A stretch of 64,000 nucleotides of DNA from Candidatus Neomarinimicrobiota bacterium (GCA_017656425.1 JACDNV010000001.1:1-64000), one strand, 5' to 3'; counted from the first letter of the stretch, positions 18,652 to 28,370 are shown. A program made the numbers and translations. Notes: a model not told the origin generated them from the letters alone.

Positions 18652-21600
18652 TTACTTAAGCAACATCATTTTCTTTATTTCAGTGTACTTACCTGCCTTA
18701 ATTCTGTAGAAATAAACACCCGACGGTAAATTCTTTGCGTCAAACCTAACCTGATGATACCCCTTATTCATGTATTTATTAACAAGAGTTTCAACTCTCT
18801 GTCCAAGAATATTGTATATACTCAGTGTTACATAACAATCCGTAGGTAATTGAAATTTTATATTCGTACTCGGGTTAAATGGGTTCGGATAATTCTGCAT
18901 TAGCTTGAATTCTTTTGGACCCGCTTCGGCAACATCGTGAATAGCTACCTCTGGACCAGCAATATACATACCTTTTACCTCTTCATCGGACAATGCACGT
19001 CCGTAAATTCTGAAATCAGCTAAAATACCTTTAAACTTATTTGTTCCTTTGTAATAATTCCCCAAAATTAAGTCATGCTCAGTTCCAATAGGCCCTTCAG
19101 TTTTATCCCAAATCGAAGCTACTTTTTCACCATTTATATATATAAACAAGGAATCCTGTATTCTATCACGTACACAAACTACGTGCATCCATTGATCATT
19201 CAAATCTTCTGGTAAATCATATTCGAGTTGTGTTTTACCAGTAGTATCTGTATCAGAAAACTTAACTGTATCCTGATTGCCATTGTCATCAATTGCAAAA
19301 CGTAACTCACCATTTTTAATTTCTGATTGTAACCATCTTGCACAACTATCTTCACTATGTGGAGCAAATGCAAAAGTACCTTTATAGAATATTGTTTGAT
19401 TCTGTGTAATATCAGTCTTAATCAAATATGCTACTGAGAATGACTCCTCGCTAAGTCTAATCAAACTATTATCAGGAACTCTAATAAGTGCAGTATCAGA
19501 AGCAGCAGAAAAATCCAGACCACCACCTGAAAAAATCGTCACCCATTCATCACCTTCAAAACCTTCCAGTGTTCCATCCAGCCCATTTACTATTTCCTCA
19601 GCCGTAGTTCCTGAGGTTTCATCAAGTTTCCAGTGAGCAATTTTTGCCATACCTAACTTACTACCTATTTCAGCAATTTCATCAGGGGTAAGTACATAAT
19701 TATATAATCTAATATCCTTTATATCTCCAGACATAGCAGTTTCAGATTCATCAGTCGATTCACCTATACATAATGGTTCGCCATTTGATATATCACCGGT
19801 TTCATCTTTGCAACCACCGATAAAAGCTCCATCAGCAAATATCATTAATGAATCGTATACTGCATCACGAATCGCAACTACATGTACCCAATCACCCGTT
19901 ACAAAAGCATCATCAGGTACTTCAAGTTTTGTTTTTGTAACATTATCATCAATGGTAAAACGGACAGTGGGACCACTAGTATGGAAAAGCTCGTAACGTT
20001 TTCCTGTAAATATGCTACCATCATGGGTTCCTTTAACTAACCAGCGGTCAGTATCAGTTGGTCTTGTTACATAACGTACAAACATTGATATTGTAAAACT
20101 TCTATCATCAAAATCAAGCGTATCTTTATGTGGAACTAGAATATGATGTCCATCTATATTATCAAAACGTACCCCACCATCTGGTAACCAGCACTCGGAA
20201 GTGTTAAGTCCTATTAATTTACCATCTATTCCATTCACTTTATCGTTAATTATATTTCCTGAACCCTCATCCATCGGCCAATGAGCTACAATACCAACTT
20301 TGAAACTTTCTCTTACCCAATCTATTGCAGCATCAATGAATTTATATGCAGTATCTGTCATTGAAGTATATGCTAACTCATGTATGCCAATTACTGCAAT
20401 TCGATGTTTCATCGAAATATCGTTAGCATTTCTTGTACCCTGTTCCACTCCATATATAACTAGTGTATCTTCACCAGCCTCAGCAATCGGTATAACAGGA
20501 ATTTGCGGTATTGATCCAACGATTAAACCAGAACCCGCTAAGCTTACCATATCTCCTTCATTAAACCCTGCTGCAAGTGGATGTCCTGAATTATCAACTA
20601 TTTTAACAGGTTTTACATCAATATTTGCAACAACCTTATCCACCATAAAATCAAACACACCGGGTTTTGCTGCCCATCCTTCAAGACATACGGTTGGTAC
20701 TGGTATATCTTTTATATATTTAACATCACCGGAACCAATACTTTCTGAAATGATTATAAAATCATATTTCTTCAAGTCTTCTATTACATCAGGATCACTT
20801 AAACTGCTACTTGGAATAATATCCGGGTATTGACCACCAGGTGTTTCTATTCCAGTATATCCCTGCTTACCAATCCAAATATAAAGTACTGAATCTCCAG
20901 ATGATAACTCATCTGGAATAGTAGCATCTTTACAAATAAGTGCAGTTTTACCTGATTTCAATTCCGGCATTTCCATTACCTCTGACCCTATTTGAATGTG
21001 CTGTACAGCAAGCCAACCCCAACCTCCTTGAAATGCATCTACAACTTCTATAAATATCTTTTTACCTGCATACGCTGAAAGATCAAGAGTATCTAATCCA
21101 AGGGAACCCTTATTGTGCAGATGAAGTGATCTTGCAAATGTAGTATCAGTCCCATCAATAACCCATACAGCTATACCAGATGATTCTGTTTTATAAAGTT
21201 CTGCAGTATTATCATCTAACTCAGGAGCTATATCACCACCACCACCAGAGGATATTACACTCAAAATTATTGGACCTTCTGCTGGAAGTTCAACAACTGG
21301 AGAACGAGCTACCTGATCATTTGTTTCACTATGGACATAGTCTCCGTGCATATTCAGTAAGAATGTGTTTAAGCTACCCTCAGTTATCCAGCCAATACGC
21401 GGTTTGCTAAGGATAAACTGTAATAGACCATTATCATCAACACGAGCATGATCTGGATCAGCACCAGGCTTCAAGCCGTTAAACGATAATAATGACCCAA
21501 CTGTCCACGCTATCCCTGCCTGAGGCAAATTACCATCGTTTTCTGTATCCCAGCCACCCGTTAACCTCTCATCTCCGGCAGTAGTAGGATCATCTTCTGA

Positions 21601-21750
21601 GGGAGGAGTAATTGCTGGATATCTACTAAAAAATTCAAATCCATGAGTATTCCCATTTTCAAAATCCCATATTATTGGCCACTCGCCATTTGCAAAAACA
21701 AATGTACCAATTAAAAACAAGGTTAATAAACATCCTGCTAATCTCTTCAT
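18652..21750 (-). CDS. Secreted T9SS protein with Rossmann-like domain and two LamG domains
   Basis: 1032 residues. Signal peptide at about 1-20. The N-terminal region (about 20-265) is unrecognised. Residues about 275-490 form a Rossmann-like domain (KTALICKDA ... YDFIIISESIGSGDV ... RIAVIGIHELAY) that is clearly paralogous to the neighbouring 21861-22883 protein. Two concanavalin-A-like LamG domains follow: one at about 497-695, opening VAHWPMDEGSGNIINDK, and one at about 710-930, opening IAHWKLDETSGTTAEEIVNG. LamG folds usually bind carbohydrate or protein. The C-terminal ~80 residues are a T9SS type A sorting domain (LMQNYPNPFNPSTNIKF ... KKMMLLK), so the protein is exported to the surface. 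A clear GGAGG ribosome-binding site precedes the ATG. It is probably co-transcribed with the upstream paralogue (110-base gap). No catalytic motif is seen. Confidence 0.8.
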   Translation of the reverse strand: MKRLAGCLLTLFLIGTFVFANGEWPIIWDFENGNTHGFEFFSRYPAITPPSEDDPTTAGDERLTGGWDTENDGNLPQAGIAWTVGSLLSFNGLKPGADPDHARVDDNGLLQFILSKPRIGWITEGSLNTFLLNMHGDYVHSETNDQVARSPVVELPAEGPIILSVISSGGGGDIAPELDDNTAELYKTESSGIAVWVIDGTDTTFARSLHLHNKGSLGLDTLDLSAYAGKKIFIEVVDAFQGGWGWLAVQHIQIGSEVMEMPELKSGKTALICKDATIPDELSSGDSVLYIWIGKQGYTGIETPGGQYPDIIPSSSLSDPDVIEDLKKYDFIIISESIGSGDVKYIKDIPVPTVCLEGWAAKPGVFDFMVDKVVANIDVKPVKIVDNSGHPLAAGFNEGDMVSLAGSGLIVGSIPQIPVIPIAEAGEDTLVIYGVEQGTRNANDISMKHRIAVIGIHELAYTSMTDTAYKFIDAAIDWVRESFKVGIVAHWPMDEGSGNIINDKVNGIDGKLIGLNTSECWLPDGGVRFDNIDGHHILVPHKDTLDFDDRSFTISMFVRYVTRPTDTDRWLVKGTHDGSIFTGKRYELFHTSGPTVRFTIDDNVTKTKLEVPDDAFVTGDWVHVVAIRDAVYDSLMIFADGAFIGGCKDETGDISNGEPLCIGESTDESETAMSGDIKDIRLYNYVLTPDEIAEIGSKLGMAKIAHWKLDETSGTTAEEIVNGLDGTLEGFEGDEWVTIFSGGGLDFSAASDTALIRVPDNSLIRLSEESFSVAYLIKTDITQNQTIFYKGTFAFAPHSEDSCARWLQSEIKNGELRFAIDDNGNQDTVKFSDTDTTGKTQLEYDLPEDLNDQWMHVVCVRDRIQDSLFIYINGEKVASIWDKTEGPIGTEHDLILGNYYKGTNKFKGILADFRIYGRALSDEEVKGMYIAGPEVAIHDVAEAGPKEFKLMQNYPNPFNPSTNIKFQLPTDCYVTLSIYNILGQRVETLVNKYMNKGYHQVRFDAKNLPSGVYFYRIKAGKYTEIKKMMLLK

Positions 21751-21860
21751 AACAAAACCTCCATTTTTTTTGAATTAAATAATTTACTTAGCGAGAAAAG
21801 CAAGCTGCTCTCCCAGCTAAACGTAAAAATGTTTCTCTTAAAAATTTGTAACCGCATCTT

Positions 21861-22883
21861 TTATTTAACAAGAATCATTTTCTTAGAATCAATGAAATTA
21901 CCAGCTTCAATTTTATAGATATACTCACCAGCACTGAAATTGGACGCATCCCACGTAATGTTGTAAATCCCGGCTTCTCTGTAGTCATTTACCAGAGTAG
22001 CTATTTTACGTCCGAGTATATCATAAATACTTATTTTAACCCATGAATCTTTTCCGACAGAATATTCAATATTTGTTGTTGGGTTAAATGGATTTGGGTA
22101 GTTCTGCGCGAGGCTAAATCCAATCGGTACTCTATTACCCATATTTACAAAAGCGTTTGATTCTTCAGTAACCCAGTCAATTCCAGCCTTAATAAATTCC
22201 CATGCATCCTTTGTCATAGTAGGATATCCAACTTCATGAATACCAATAACAGCTACTCTATTTTCTATGGAATCACCCGCAAATGACTTAACACCAGGTT
22301 CTATTCCATAAATAACCAGCATTGAATCAAGAGAACTTAAAGCACCAATCTCAATAACAGGGATATCAAGCTCACCAGCAACAATAAGCCCATTTTGCTG
22401 ATCAGTGACCAATGTAACCTGATCATTTACATTATGTCCTGCAGATAACGCATGCCCGGTTTGATCCACTATTTTAACGGCTTCAGGTGCATAATTATTG
22501 ACAGCCCTATTTGCCATCCAATCCATTGCCCCGGGCTTGGCTAACCATCCTTCAGTGGTTACAAGCGGAATAGGTATATTTCTAAAACCTTTATCATCAT
22601 CTGGATGTTTACCTAAATCACCTGACCCAATGGTTTCTGATACAAAAGCAAAATCATATTGTTTGAATTCCTCTTCATACATATACTGTACTTCAGAACC
22701 CAGCGTTATCTCAACTTGGTATCCCCAATTTGTCAGTGAATCTTTAAATACTTGATCTGAACTCTCATTTCCGGTAATCAGCACACACTTCTTTTGACCA
22801 TATGAATGGTCACTAAACATTACAAAAGCAACAACCAAACTCAAAATGAAAACAAATTTCATTGGTAACATTTTCCTCTTCAT
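21861..22883 (-). CDS. Secreted T9SS protein, single Rossmann-like domain (paralogue of the LamG protein domain)
   Basis: About 340 residues from ATG 22883, which has an AGGAGGAG site a few bases upstream; the longer frame to 22910 would include that site and is rejected. A signal peptide is at about 1-30 (KFVFILSLVVAFVMFS). Residues about 31-240 form one domain opening KKCVLITGNESSDQVF, with FAFVSETIGSGDL, PLVTTEGWLAKPGAMDWM and RVAVIGIHEVGYPTM. The layout of a first beta-strand, a G-rich loop and a strand ending before a Glu/His-rich turn resembles class I glutamine-amidotransferase/ThuA-like flavodoxin folds. I see no Cys-His-Glu triad. The T9SS sorting domain occupies the last ~80 residues (AQNYPNPFNPTTNIEY ... 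KKMILVK). The first gene of a two-gene unit with the LamG protein. Function unknown. Confidence 0.75.
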   Translation of the reverse strand: MKRKMLPMKFVFILSLVVAFVMFSDHSYGQKKCVLITGNESSDQVFKDSLTNWGYQVEITLGSEVQYMYEEEFKQYDFAFVSETIGSGDLGKHPDDDKGFRNIPIPLVTTEGWLAKPGAMDWMANRAVNNYAPEAVKIVDQTGHALSAGHNVNDQVTLVTDQQNGLIVAGELDIPVIEIGALSSLDSMLVIYGIEPGVKSFAGDSIENRVAVIGIHEVGYPTMTKDAWEFIKAGIDWVTEESNAFVNMGNRVPIGFSLAQNYPNPFNPTTNIEYSVGKDSWVKISIYDILGRKIATLVNDYREAGIYNITWDASNFSAGEYIYKIEAGNFIDSKKMILVK

Positions 22884-23265
22884 ACTTCTCCTCCTTTTTT
22901 TAACACACATTATTCACATATTTTCTATCAAATAGCAAAAGGCTCTATCTTTTTTAATATATCTTACTAAACTAATCTCATTACCACCTCACTGCCTTGT
23001 AATATATAAACTATTCGATTAATAGGAAATTATCTTTTATTTAAGCGGTATGTTTTTTGAGTAAACGGTAAAATCAAAAAATTTTTATAATTCACTATTT
23101 CAAATTCAAGTGCAAACTATATATACTGAGAATTATTTAAATTTTCAATAAAACTTTTTTAGTATAAATTTAATTGTTTCTGAATTCTGAATAGGGAAAA
23201 ATAAGGAGATAACCTCCTGTGTATATTGAAATTTAAAAGAGAAAACAAAAATGCAGGAGATTATC
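22884..23265. other. Intergenic region and left flank of an IS remnant
   Basis: The first ~40 bases contain the ribosome-binding site of the minus-strand 21861-22883 gene, and the promoter of that gene should lie here, but I cannot assign boxes with confidence. A short palindrome AGGAG-ATAAC-CTCCT (23204-23218) lies about 50 bases before the decayed transposase start and may be part of the old left terminal region of the element. No open frame is seen. Confidence 0.4.
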
Positions 23266-23658
23266 ATGAGAAACTATATAATTTTAAACTCATTAAGAGA
23301 GATAATCAAAGAAGTATTGGAAGATATGCTTAGAGTGGAGAGGAATAATTATTTAGAAGGTGGATGAGATACAAAAGGCAATGGTATATTACATGAAGAA
23401 TTTGAAAACGATATTAGATGAGGTAAAAGAGTTAGATGTTCTAAACACAAGACAAGGGAAACTTAGCAGTAAGATTCTTATTTAAAGCAAAGGATATGCA
23501 AATAAGACAAGCTTGTAGAAGATTTGATTAATAATTTTTCTAAATCAAAAAATCAAAGATGTATCTTCCATATAATCAAGAACATATCGAACAAGGTAAG
23601 AGTGAAAAACAGAATTTCCATACTCAATGCTTTCAAAAAAGTAAGAAAAGTTTTATAA
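23266..23658 (+). pseudogene. Decayed IS256-family (mutator-type) transposase remnant
   Basis: Three pieces of an IS256-type transposase can be read in different frames. From ATG 23266 the frame gives LREIIKEVLEDMLRVERNNY and LEGG, then an in-frame TGA at 23365, then DTKGNG. A shifted frame from about 23378 gives YYMKNLKTILDEVKELDV and QGKLSSKIL before TAA at 23483. A third frame from about 23554 gives QRCIFHIIKNISNKVRVKNR and ILNAFKKV before TAA at 23656. These match the family's N-terminal DTKGNGYY-R-LKT block and its internal QRC-x-VH-x-IRN block. About 390 bases remain of a gene usually near 1200, so the catalytic region between and after the blocks is mostly deleted. A ribosome-binding site (GCAGGAG) is still visible. 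It is a dead element that marks an old insertion. Confidence 0.78.
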
Positions 23659-23746
23659 TGAACTATATCGCTATTTATGTACTTTTATAAACACTTTTTC
23701 ATCTATCAGTTAACAGATTTTTTAAACTTACAGAAGACTTCTATTT

Positions 23747-24637
23747 TTATTCAGAATGGCGAAAGAAAACGAGTGCAATAATAATCAATCCCAGTCCGAG
23801 CCCTTGCAAAAACGTAATTGTCTCACCAAAGAAAGCATACCCAAAAAGTGATGCAAAAAATGGTGCAGTTAACTCAAGAGAAGATGTCACAGCTGTCTTC
23901 AACCTTTTTAGTCCTTCATAATAAAGCATATATCCTACGAACACAATTATCCCACTAATGATCTGATAATAATTTGAAATTGCAAGCCCAACGTAAATAG
24001 AAGTTATTATAGATAGAATAACCGAAGCTGTCAGAAATCTATAGAAAACGAGTGCCCCTGTATATAGTCCTGATAAATACTTTTTGGCTATTATGCCTGA
24101 TAGTGCCCACAAAATAGTCGAAATTAATACCAACAAATCACCATAGGTGCCAAGTTTAAGTGACTTCAAATTCTCTGTAGATTTTGTAGTAATCAAAAGA
24201 CTGGCTATTATCATTGAGATAATAAAAATATAATCAAAGCCCGTATGCTTTTCTTCACTAAATATAAATAACCCAAGAATAATTATGAAAATAGGTTGCA
24301 TATGACCGATTAATACTGCATTAATAACTGGAATATGATTGAAAGAATAAAAATAGAGCAAATCAGCAATGGTAGTCCCAATGATCCCTATAAACGCTAT
24401 TTTAATAAGATGGGACCTCTTCACTTTCAAAGATTCAATACCACTTGTTGAGACAATATATACAAATGCCATGACAGTTGTGACAATCGCTCTTATAGTT
24501 GTAGTCTGGATAAAGTTTGCATTTACGTAAGAATACCTTGCCACGATTGGCTCAAGCGCCCACATAACGGCTGCTGCGATTACACACAGTGCACCAAAGC
24601 CTTTCCTACCAATCAACTTTTCCACAACAATTCTCAA
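23747..24637 (-). CDS. EamA/DMT-family membrane transporter
   Basis: About 296 residues with ten predicted membrane helices in two tandem EamA repeats (about 15-145 and 160-292). The first repeat opens GALCVIAAAVMWALEPIVAR and the second YGDLLVLISTILWALSGIIA. Glu/Pro-containing helix ends such as YFYSFNHIPVINAVLIGHMQ match drug/metabolite exporters of the DMT superfamily, which move small metabolites such as amino acids or nucleotides. The substrate cannot be told. The start is uncertain: the TTG at 24637 has no good ribosome-binding site, and a GTG four codons downstream is an alternative. A single-gene unit next to the IS remnant. Confidence 0.88.
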   Translation of the reverse strand: MRIVVEKLIGRKGFGALCVIAAAVMWALEPIVARYSYVNANFIQTTTIRAIVTTVMAFVYIVSTSGIESLKVKRSHLIKIAFIGIIGTTIADLLYFYSFNHIPVINAVLIGHMQPIFIIILGLFIFSEEKHTGFDYIFIISMIIASLLITTKSTENLKSLKLGTYGDLLVLISTILWALSGIIAKKYLSGLYTGALVFYRFLTASVILSIITSIYVGLAISNYYQIISGIIVFVGYMLYYEGLKRLKTAVTSSLELTAPFFASLFGYAFFGETITFLQGLGLGLIIIALVFFRHSE

Positions 24638-24720
24638 AAATTCAACGCCTATAACTTAATTAATTTTATTTTAACGGGGTATAAATTTTTATTATTTAAA
24701 ATTATGTATTAAATACCCAA

Positions 24721-27066
24721 TTAGAATAGTGATGGAGTATTTTCTATGTGCGAATTCGTCTTATTTATATCATCAAGTACAAATACCTCTACAAGAGATT
24801 TTTCCACCCCTTGCAGCTTTTTCACTCTCTCAAGAATTTCTTCTTTTGCAGAAAAATAAACAATCTGCCATCCTTCCAGAGCCAGCTTTAGTAATATTTC
24901 AATTTCTTTTTCAAGTCTGTCGGGATCAGATTTTATAAAAGGATCATCCATTAAGAAAAATCCAGCCTCATTTTCCAGAATACTCTCAGCAAGGGATAGC
25001 CTCACAGCAAGGTACAGTTGATCATATGCACCAGCAGAGAGATTCTCTACTGGAATCTCAATATCATCTTTACCAATTAAATGTAAACGATTCTTTTCCA
25101 AATCATATGATATAGCTTTATACCTGTTCTCACTAAAATTTTTAAAATATTCCACAGCCTTTGACTTTTTGTCGAATAATTCCTTTATACTCTGTTTTTT
25201 TTCATTCTCAATTTCCTCCAATATTTGAATAGCAATTTTACAATCATCGAACATTTGTTGATGATGAGACAAAAACTCTATTAATTTATCCTTCAATTTC
25301 TCAATTTGGGATAATGAATCAATCCTAACCGGCTCATCTAAAAGCAGAATCTCATTCGACCTTTCTTCAAACTGATGAAACTTCCGTGTATATTCCTCTT
25401 TTGCTTTCTTCAAATTTTCCAGCTTTTCCTCTATCTTATCGAGTCTTGATTGATATTCATCAATCTTACCCGGAATATATTCAATATTAAGAGCACTTTC
25501 CTTAAAAGATTCATATTCTTTTAAAACTTCATCCCATCTGTCAAATTCCACAGCTTTATCCAGACCAAAAACCCTATAAAATTCTGATACTAAACTGGAT
25601 AATTCAGCTTCCAGTTTGTCTTTTTCTTCAACTTTCTTTGAATAGTCTTCAATATTTTCAACCTTAGCATTAATTAAAATATTTTTAATATTATTCTCTA
25701 AACTTTTAATCTTACTATATAACTCCTCAATCTCTTTATCAAGTATTGATATCTGATTTTCGCAATTTTCTATTGTATTTTTCTTTTTATTAATCTTTAT
25801 TTCAAATCTTTCAACCTCATCCATAAATCTCTGTATGTTTTTATGTATATCAGAAATATTCTCACTTCCTAGGCCTAATGGTGCAAGTTCATTCTTTATA
25901 TTTTCAAGAATGTGCACGAGCCTACCTTCTTTTCTCTTAAGCCAAACGACATTTACTGTTCCGGACAGAAGAGCTACTAGACTAATGAACGCAAATATAT
26001 TAGAAGCTATTTTCATACCAAACAGTGCAAATCCAAGTGAAGCAAGGAGGACTACAAAAGAAATGACAAACGAATAAATATATAGTACTTTACCAAATCT
26101 TTTACCAGCAAGATTCTCAGACTCTTCTTTGTATTTACCTATCTTCGGAATAACATTTTCAATCTGCAACTTCCTCTTCTTCAGAAGTTCATAATCAACT
26201 TCAAGATCAAAAAGCTCCTGCTTTAACCGGTTTACATCTTTTCGCAAATTCTCCAGAGTTTCTTTTTTCTCATTGATACTTTCTTGGTGATGCTTTATAC
26301 TTATATTAGCTTGATTTAATTCTTTCTCTGCTTCCTTATTTATAAATGATAGGTTTTTCAGCGCTTCTAACTTTTTTTCATAATTATTTTTTATTTCTAC
26401 TCCTATCTCATATTTTCTTCGTTTTTCAGCCTCTCGATAAATTGAAATAGTCTCCTGTAGCTTTTCTCTCTCATTTTCCATAGATACAATTAGCTTCTCT
26501 ACCTCGTCATAGCCTTTTGCATATGCTTTTTCAAGAAAATCCCCAATCTCATCGATTAGCTTCGTAGCTTGGCTTATCCTTGTTGCCAACTTCCTCGAGT
26601 TTTGATCATCTTTTATGTTAAATTTTTCCGTTAAATGACCGATTGAGAAAATTTTCTCTTTTACATCCTTTATTTTTTGTAAATTCAGCCCTGTCAATCG
26701 ATCAGCTATATCGTTATAGAATCCTGCCTCATTTTCTATTGTTAGATCGCTATTTCTTATTATAAAAATATTTCTGAAAATTGACGTATCAATGCCAATA
26801 ATATCCACAAGTGAACCATTCTCAGGTAATTTGACATCCCCATTCGATAACTCAATCACCAGATATCCGGATGGGCTTTCATTAACTCTATTAATATTAG
26901 GGAATGCCTTAGAATACTTTCCGAGCATAAATTTAATAATTGCTTCAAGAGTCAGAGTTTTGCCAGCTTCATTCTTACCCCAAAATAAAGTAAAATTTTT
27001 TAGACCAAACTTATCATGGTATCCGATATGTCCATATCTATCTATTCTAAATTCTTTAATTCTCAT
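24721..27066 (-). CDS. Rad50/SbcC-like ATPase of the YhaN type with a central membrane hairpin
   Basis: 781 residues. The N-terminal ATPase lobe has Walker A GKNEAGKT at residues 30-37. Two long coiled-coil arms (about 160-310 and 395-650) are separated by a hydrophobic double span (about 322-347 and 350-372, VVLLASLGFALFG and FAFISLVALLSG) instead of the Rad50 zinc hook; no CxxC is present anywhere near the middle. The C-terminal lobe has the ABC-type signature NLSAGAYDQLYLAVRLSLAE (about 670-690) and Walker B FFLMDDPF (about 700-707). This matches YhaN-like proteins, which tether a Rad50-type ATPase to the membrane. Its start overlaps the stop of the nuclease gene by ATGA, so the two form a complex in all likelihood. 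Its exact DNA role is not established. Confidence 0.88.
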   Translation of the reverse strand: MRIKEFRIDRYGHIGYHDKFGLKNFTLFWGKNEAGKTLTLEAIIKFMLGKYSKAFPNINRVNESPSGYLVIELSNGDVKLPENGSLVDIIGIDTSIFRNIFIIRNSDLTIENEAGFYNDIADRLTGLNLQKIKDVKEKIFSIGHLTEKFNIKDDQNSRKLATRISQATKLIDEIGDFLEKAYAKGYDEVEKLIVSMENEREKLQETISIYREAEKRRKYEIGVEIKNNYEKKLEALKNLSFINKEAEKELNQANISIKHHQESINEKKETLENLRKDVNRLKQELFDLEVDYELLKKRKLQIENVIPKIGKYKEESENLAGKRFGKVLYIYSFVISFVVLLASLGFALFGMKIASNIFAFISLVALLSGTVNVVWLKRKEGRLVHILENIKNELAPLGLGSENISDIHKNIQRFMDEVERFEIKINKKKNTIENCENQISILDKEIEELYSKIKSLENNIKNILINAKVENIEDYSKKVEEKDKLEAELSSLVSEFYRVFGLDKAVEFDRWDEVLKEYESFKESALNIEYIPGKIDEYQSRLDKIEEKLENLKKAKEEYTRKFHQFEERSNEILLLDEPVRIDSLSQIEKLKDKLIEFLSHHQQMFDDCKIAIQILEEIENEKKQSIKELFDKKSKAVEYFKNFSENRYKAISYDLEKNRLHLIGKDDIEIPVENLSAGAYDQLYLAVRLSLAESILENEAGFFLMDDPFIKSDPDRLEKEIEILLKLALEGWQIVYFSAKEEILERVKKLQGVEKSLVEVFVLDDINKTNSHIENTPSLF

Positions 27067-28148
27067 CCCTGTATAGACTTAATCATCGCTTTTATAAAAA
27101 GTTCTTTTAATCTGTCTAACTTTTCTTTTTCAAAATTGTTGTTCTCAAGCCTTTTTTCAAACTCCTTAAACAACTCATCTTCAAGAATAGTACTTATGTC
27201 CCTATAATTTTCTTCACACTGAGGTGGATATCTTAAATTTAAATTATCAAGATGCTCAATTAGTCCCCTGTGAAAGGCTACCTCATCAAGCCCGTGAAGT
27301 GATTTATTAATATATCCACTAACTTTTAAAATTAAACTAGCATTCTCATTTATATCAGACAAAGCTTTTTTGACAATATCTAATGGATTCTTTCGTTCAA
27401 AGGGATCGAGATATATTTCTTTCAACTCATAGTAGAAACCATCCGTAACAATCTCCTCAATATTACTATTCTCAGTGTCTACTATCACTACTTTTCTTTT
27501 ACCAGTCTCTCTGCGTGTTATGGATACTGGTGAACCAGGATAGATAAAAAAACCCCCATGAAACTGCCTGACAGTGCAATTGGTATGGAAATGTCCTGCT
27601 AGTACAAAATCAACCCCCATCTCATCAAAGTATGATAATCTAAATGGCATATATCTATCATATCCTTCTTCTCCAAAATCACTAATAGAAAATAAAGAAT
27701 CAATTAATTCACCATGTATTAGTAGAAAATGTATCTCATCCTTATCCTTCATTTCATCAATTTTTCTTTTTAGCGCATACAGATTTTCCAAAACCTCATT
27801 CTGATTATAATTTTCAAAGGGCAATCCCCAGAAAACGCATCTGTCTATCCTGACAGGATCGCCTCTTCTTATAACTTCCACATTATCACCAAAGTGATAT
27901 CCCTCTTTATAAACATTTTTATCATGGTTTCCAGGAATTATCAAAATTCTTGCCCCTGTTTTTGAAAATAGACCCCGCAATTCAGCTCGTATCTTTTCAG
28001 CATCCATACCTGTATCAAAAAGGTCACCACTAATAGTAATAACCTGACAATCATTGTCATTTGCAATACGAATAATATTTTTTAATGCATCCCATCTTTC
28101 GTTACCAATATCCTTTAAATGTAGATCTGCAGTATGTAAAATCTTCAT
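27063..28148 (-). CDS. Mre11/SbcD-like metallophosphoesterase (YhaO type), DNA-repair exonuclease
   Basis: About 361 residues from ATG 28148 (MKILHTADLHLKDIG), which has AGGA seven bases upstream; a TTG start at 28169 is weaker. The calcineurin-like metal motifs are in order: D-x-H as ADLHL (residues 8-12), GDLFD near 40-45, GNHD near 75-78, LLIHGE near 140 and GHFHT near 180-184. These residues bind two metal ions for DNA end cleavage. The C-terminal third (about 245-361) is the helical capping region that would contact the ATPase partner. The ATGA overlap with the Rad50-like gene supports a stoichiometric nuclease-ATPase pair. It first resembles YhaO or SbcD; the partner's membrane hairpin favours YhaO. 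Confidence 0.87.
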   Translation of the reverse strand: MKILHTADLHLKDIGNERWDALKNIIRIANDNDCQVITISGDLFDTGMDAEKIRAELRGLFSKTGARILIIPGNHDKNVYKEGYHFGDNVEVIRRGDPVRIDRCVFWGLPFENYNQNEVLENLYALKRKIDEMKDKDEIHFLLIHGELIDSLFSISDFGEEGYDRYMPFRLSYFDEMGVDFVLAGHFHTNCTVRQFHGGFFIYPGSPVSITRRETGKRKVVIVDTENSNIEEIVTDGFYYELKEIYLDPFERKNPLDIVKKALSDINENASLILKVSGYINKSLHGLDEVAFHRGLIEHLDNLNLRYPPQCEENYRDISTILEDELFKEFEKRLENNNFEKEKLDRLKELFIKAMIKSIQG

Positions 28149-28370
28149 ACTTAATCCTATCAATATCAAATTAATTTAAATTAAATATTCGTAATTGGTT
28201 ATAATAAAAAACAGAGAAAAATATTAAAAAATTATTACTTATTGAGCCTGATCATCTGCAAAAGGTGGTAATTAGGATTTTGATCTATCTAAAAATGAAT
28301 TCTTTGTAATAATTAGTTCCAATGCAATTTTACCACACTGAGTAGATTTTGATAATTGAAAAAAATACTT
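28149..28370. other. Divergent spacer between the nuclease pair and the receiver relic
   Basis: An AT-rich stretch upstream of the minus-strand nuclease gene. It must contain that gene's promoter, but I cannot single out boxes. Together with the receiver relic (28371-28523), it forms a 431-base gap without an intact gene. I see no RNA gene, terminator or repeat. Confidence 0.4.

Noticed and set aside
20300-20833. Plus-strand open frame (177 codons) inside the LamG gene
   Set aside because: It lies wholly inside the minus-strand coding sequence, has no ribosome-binding site, and its translation is low-complexity Ser/Thr/Ile-rich antisense.
21775-21830. Possible small hairpin AGCTG-CTCTCC-CAGCT between the LamG gene and its paralogue
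   Set aside because: The stem is only 5 bp with no T-run, so it is not a convincing terminator. Co-transcription of the two genes remains possible.
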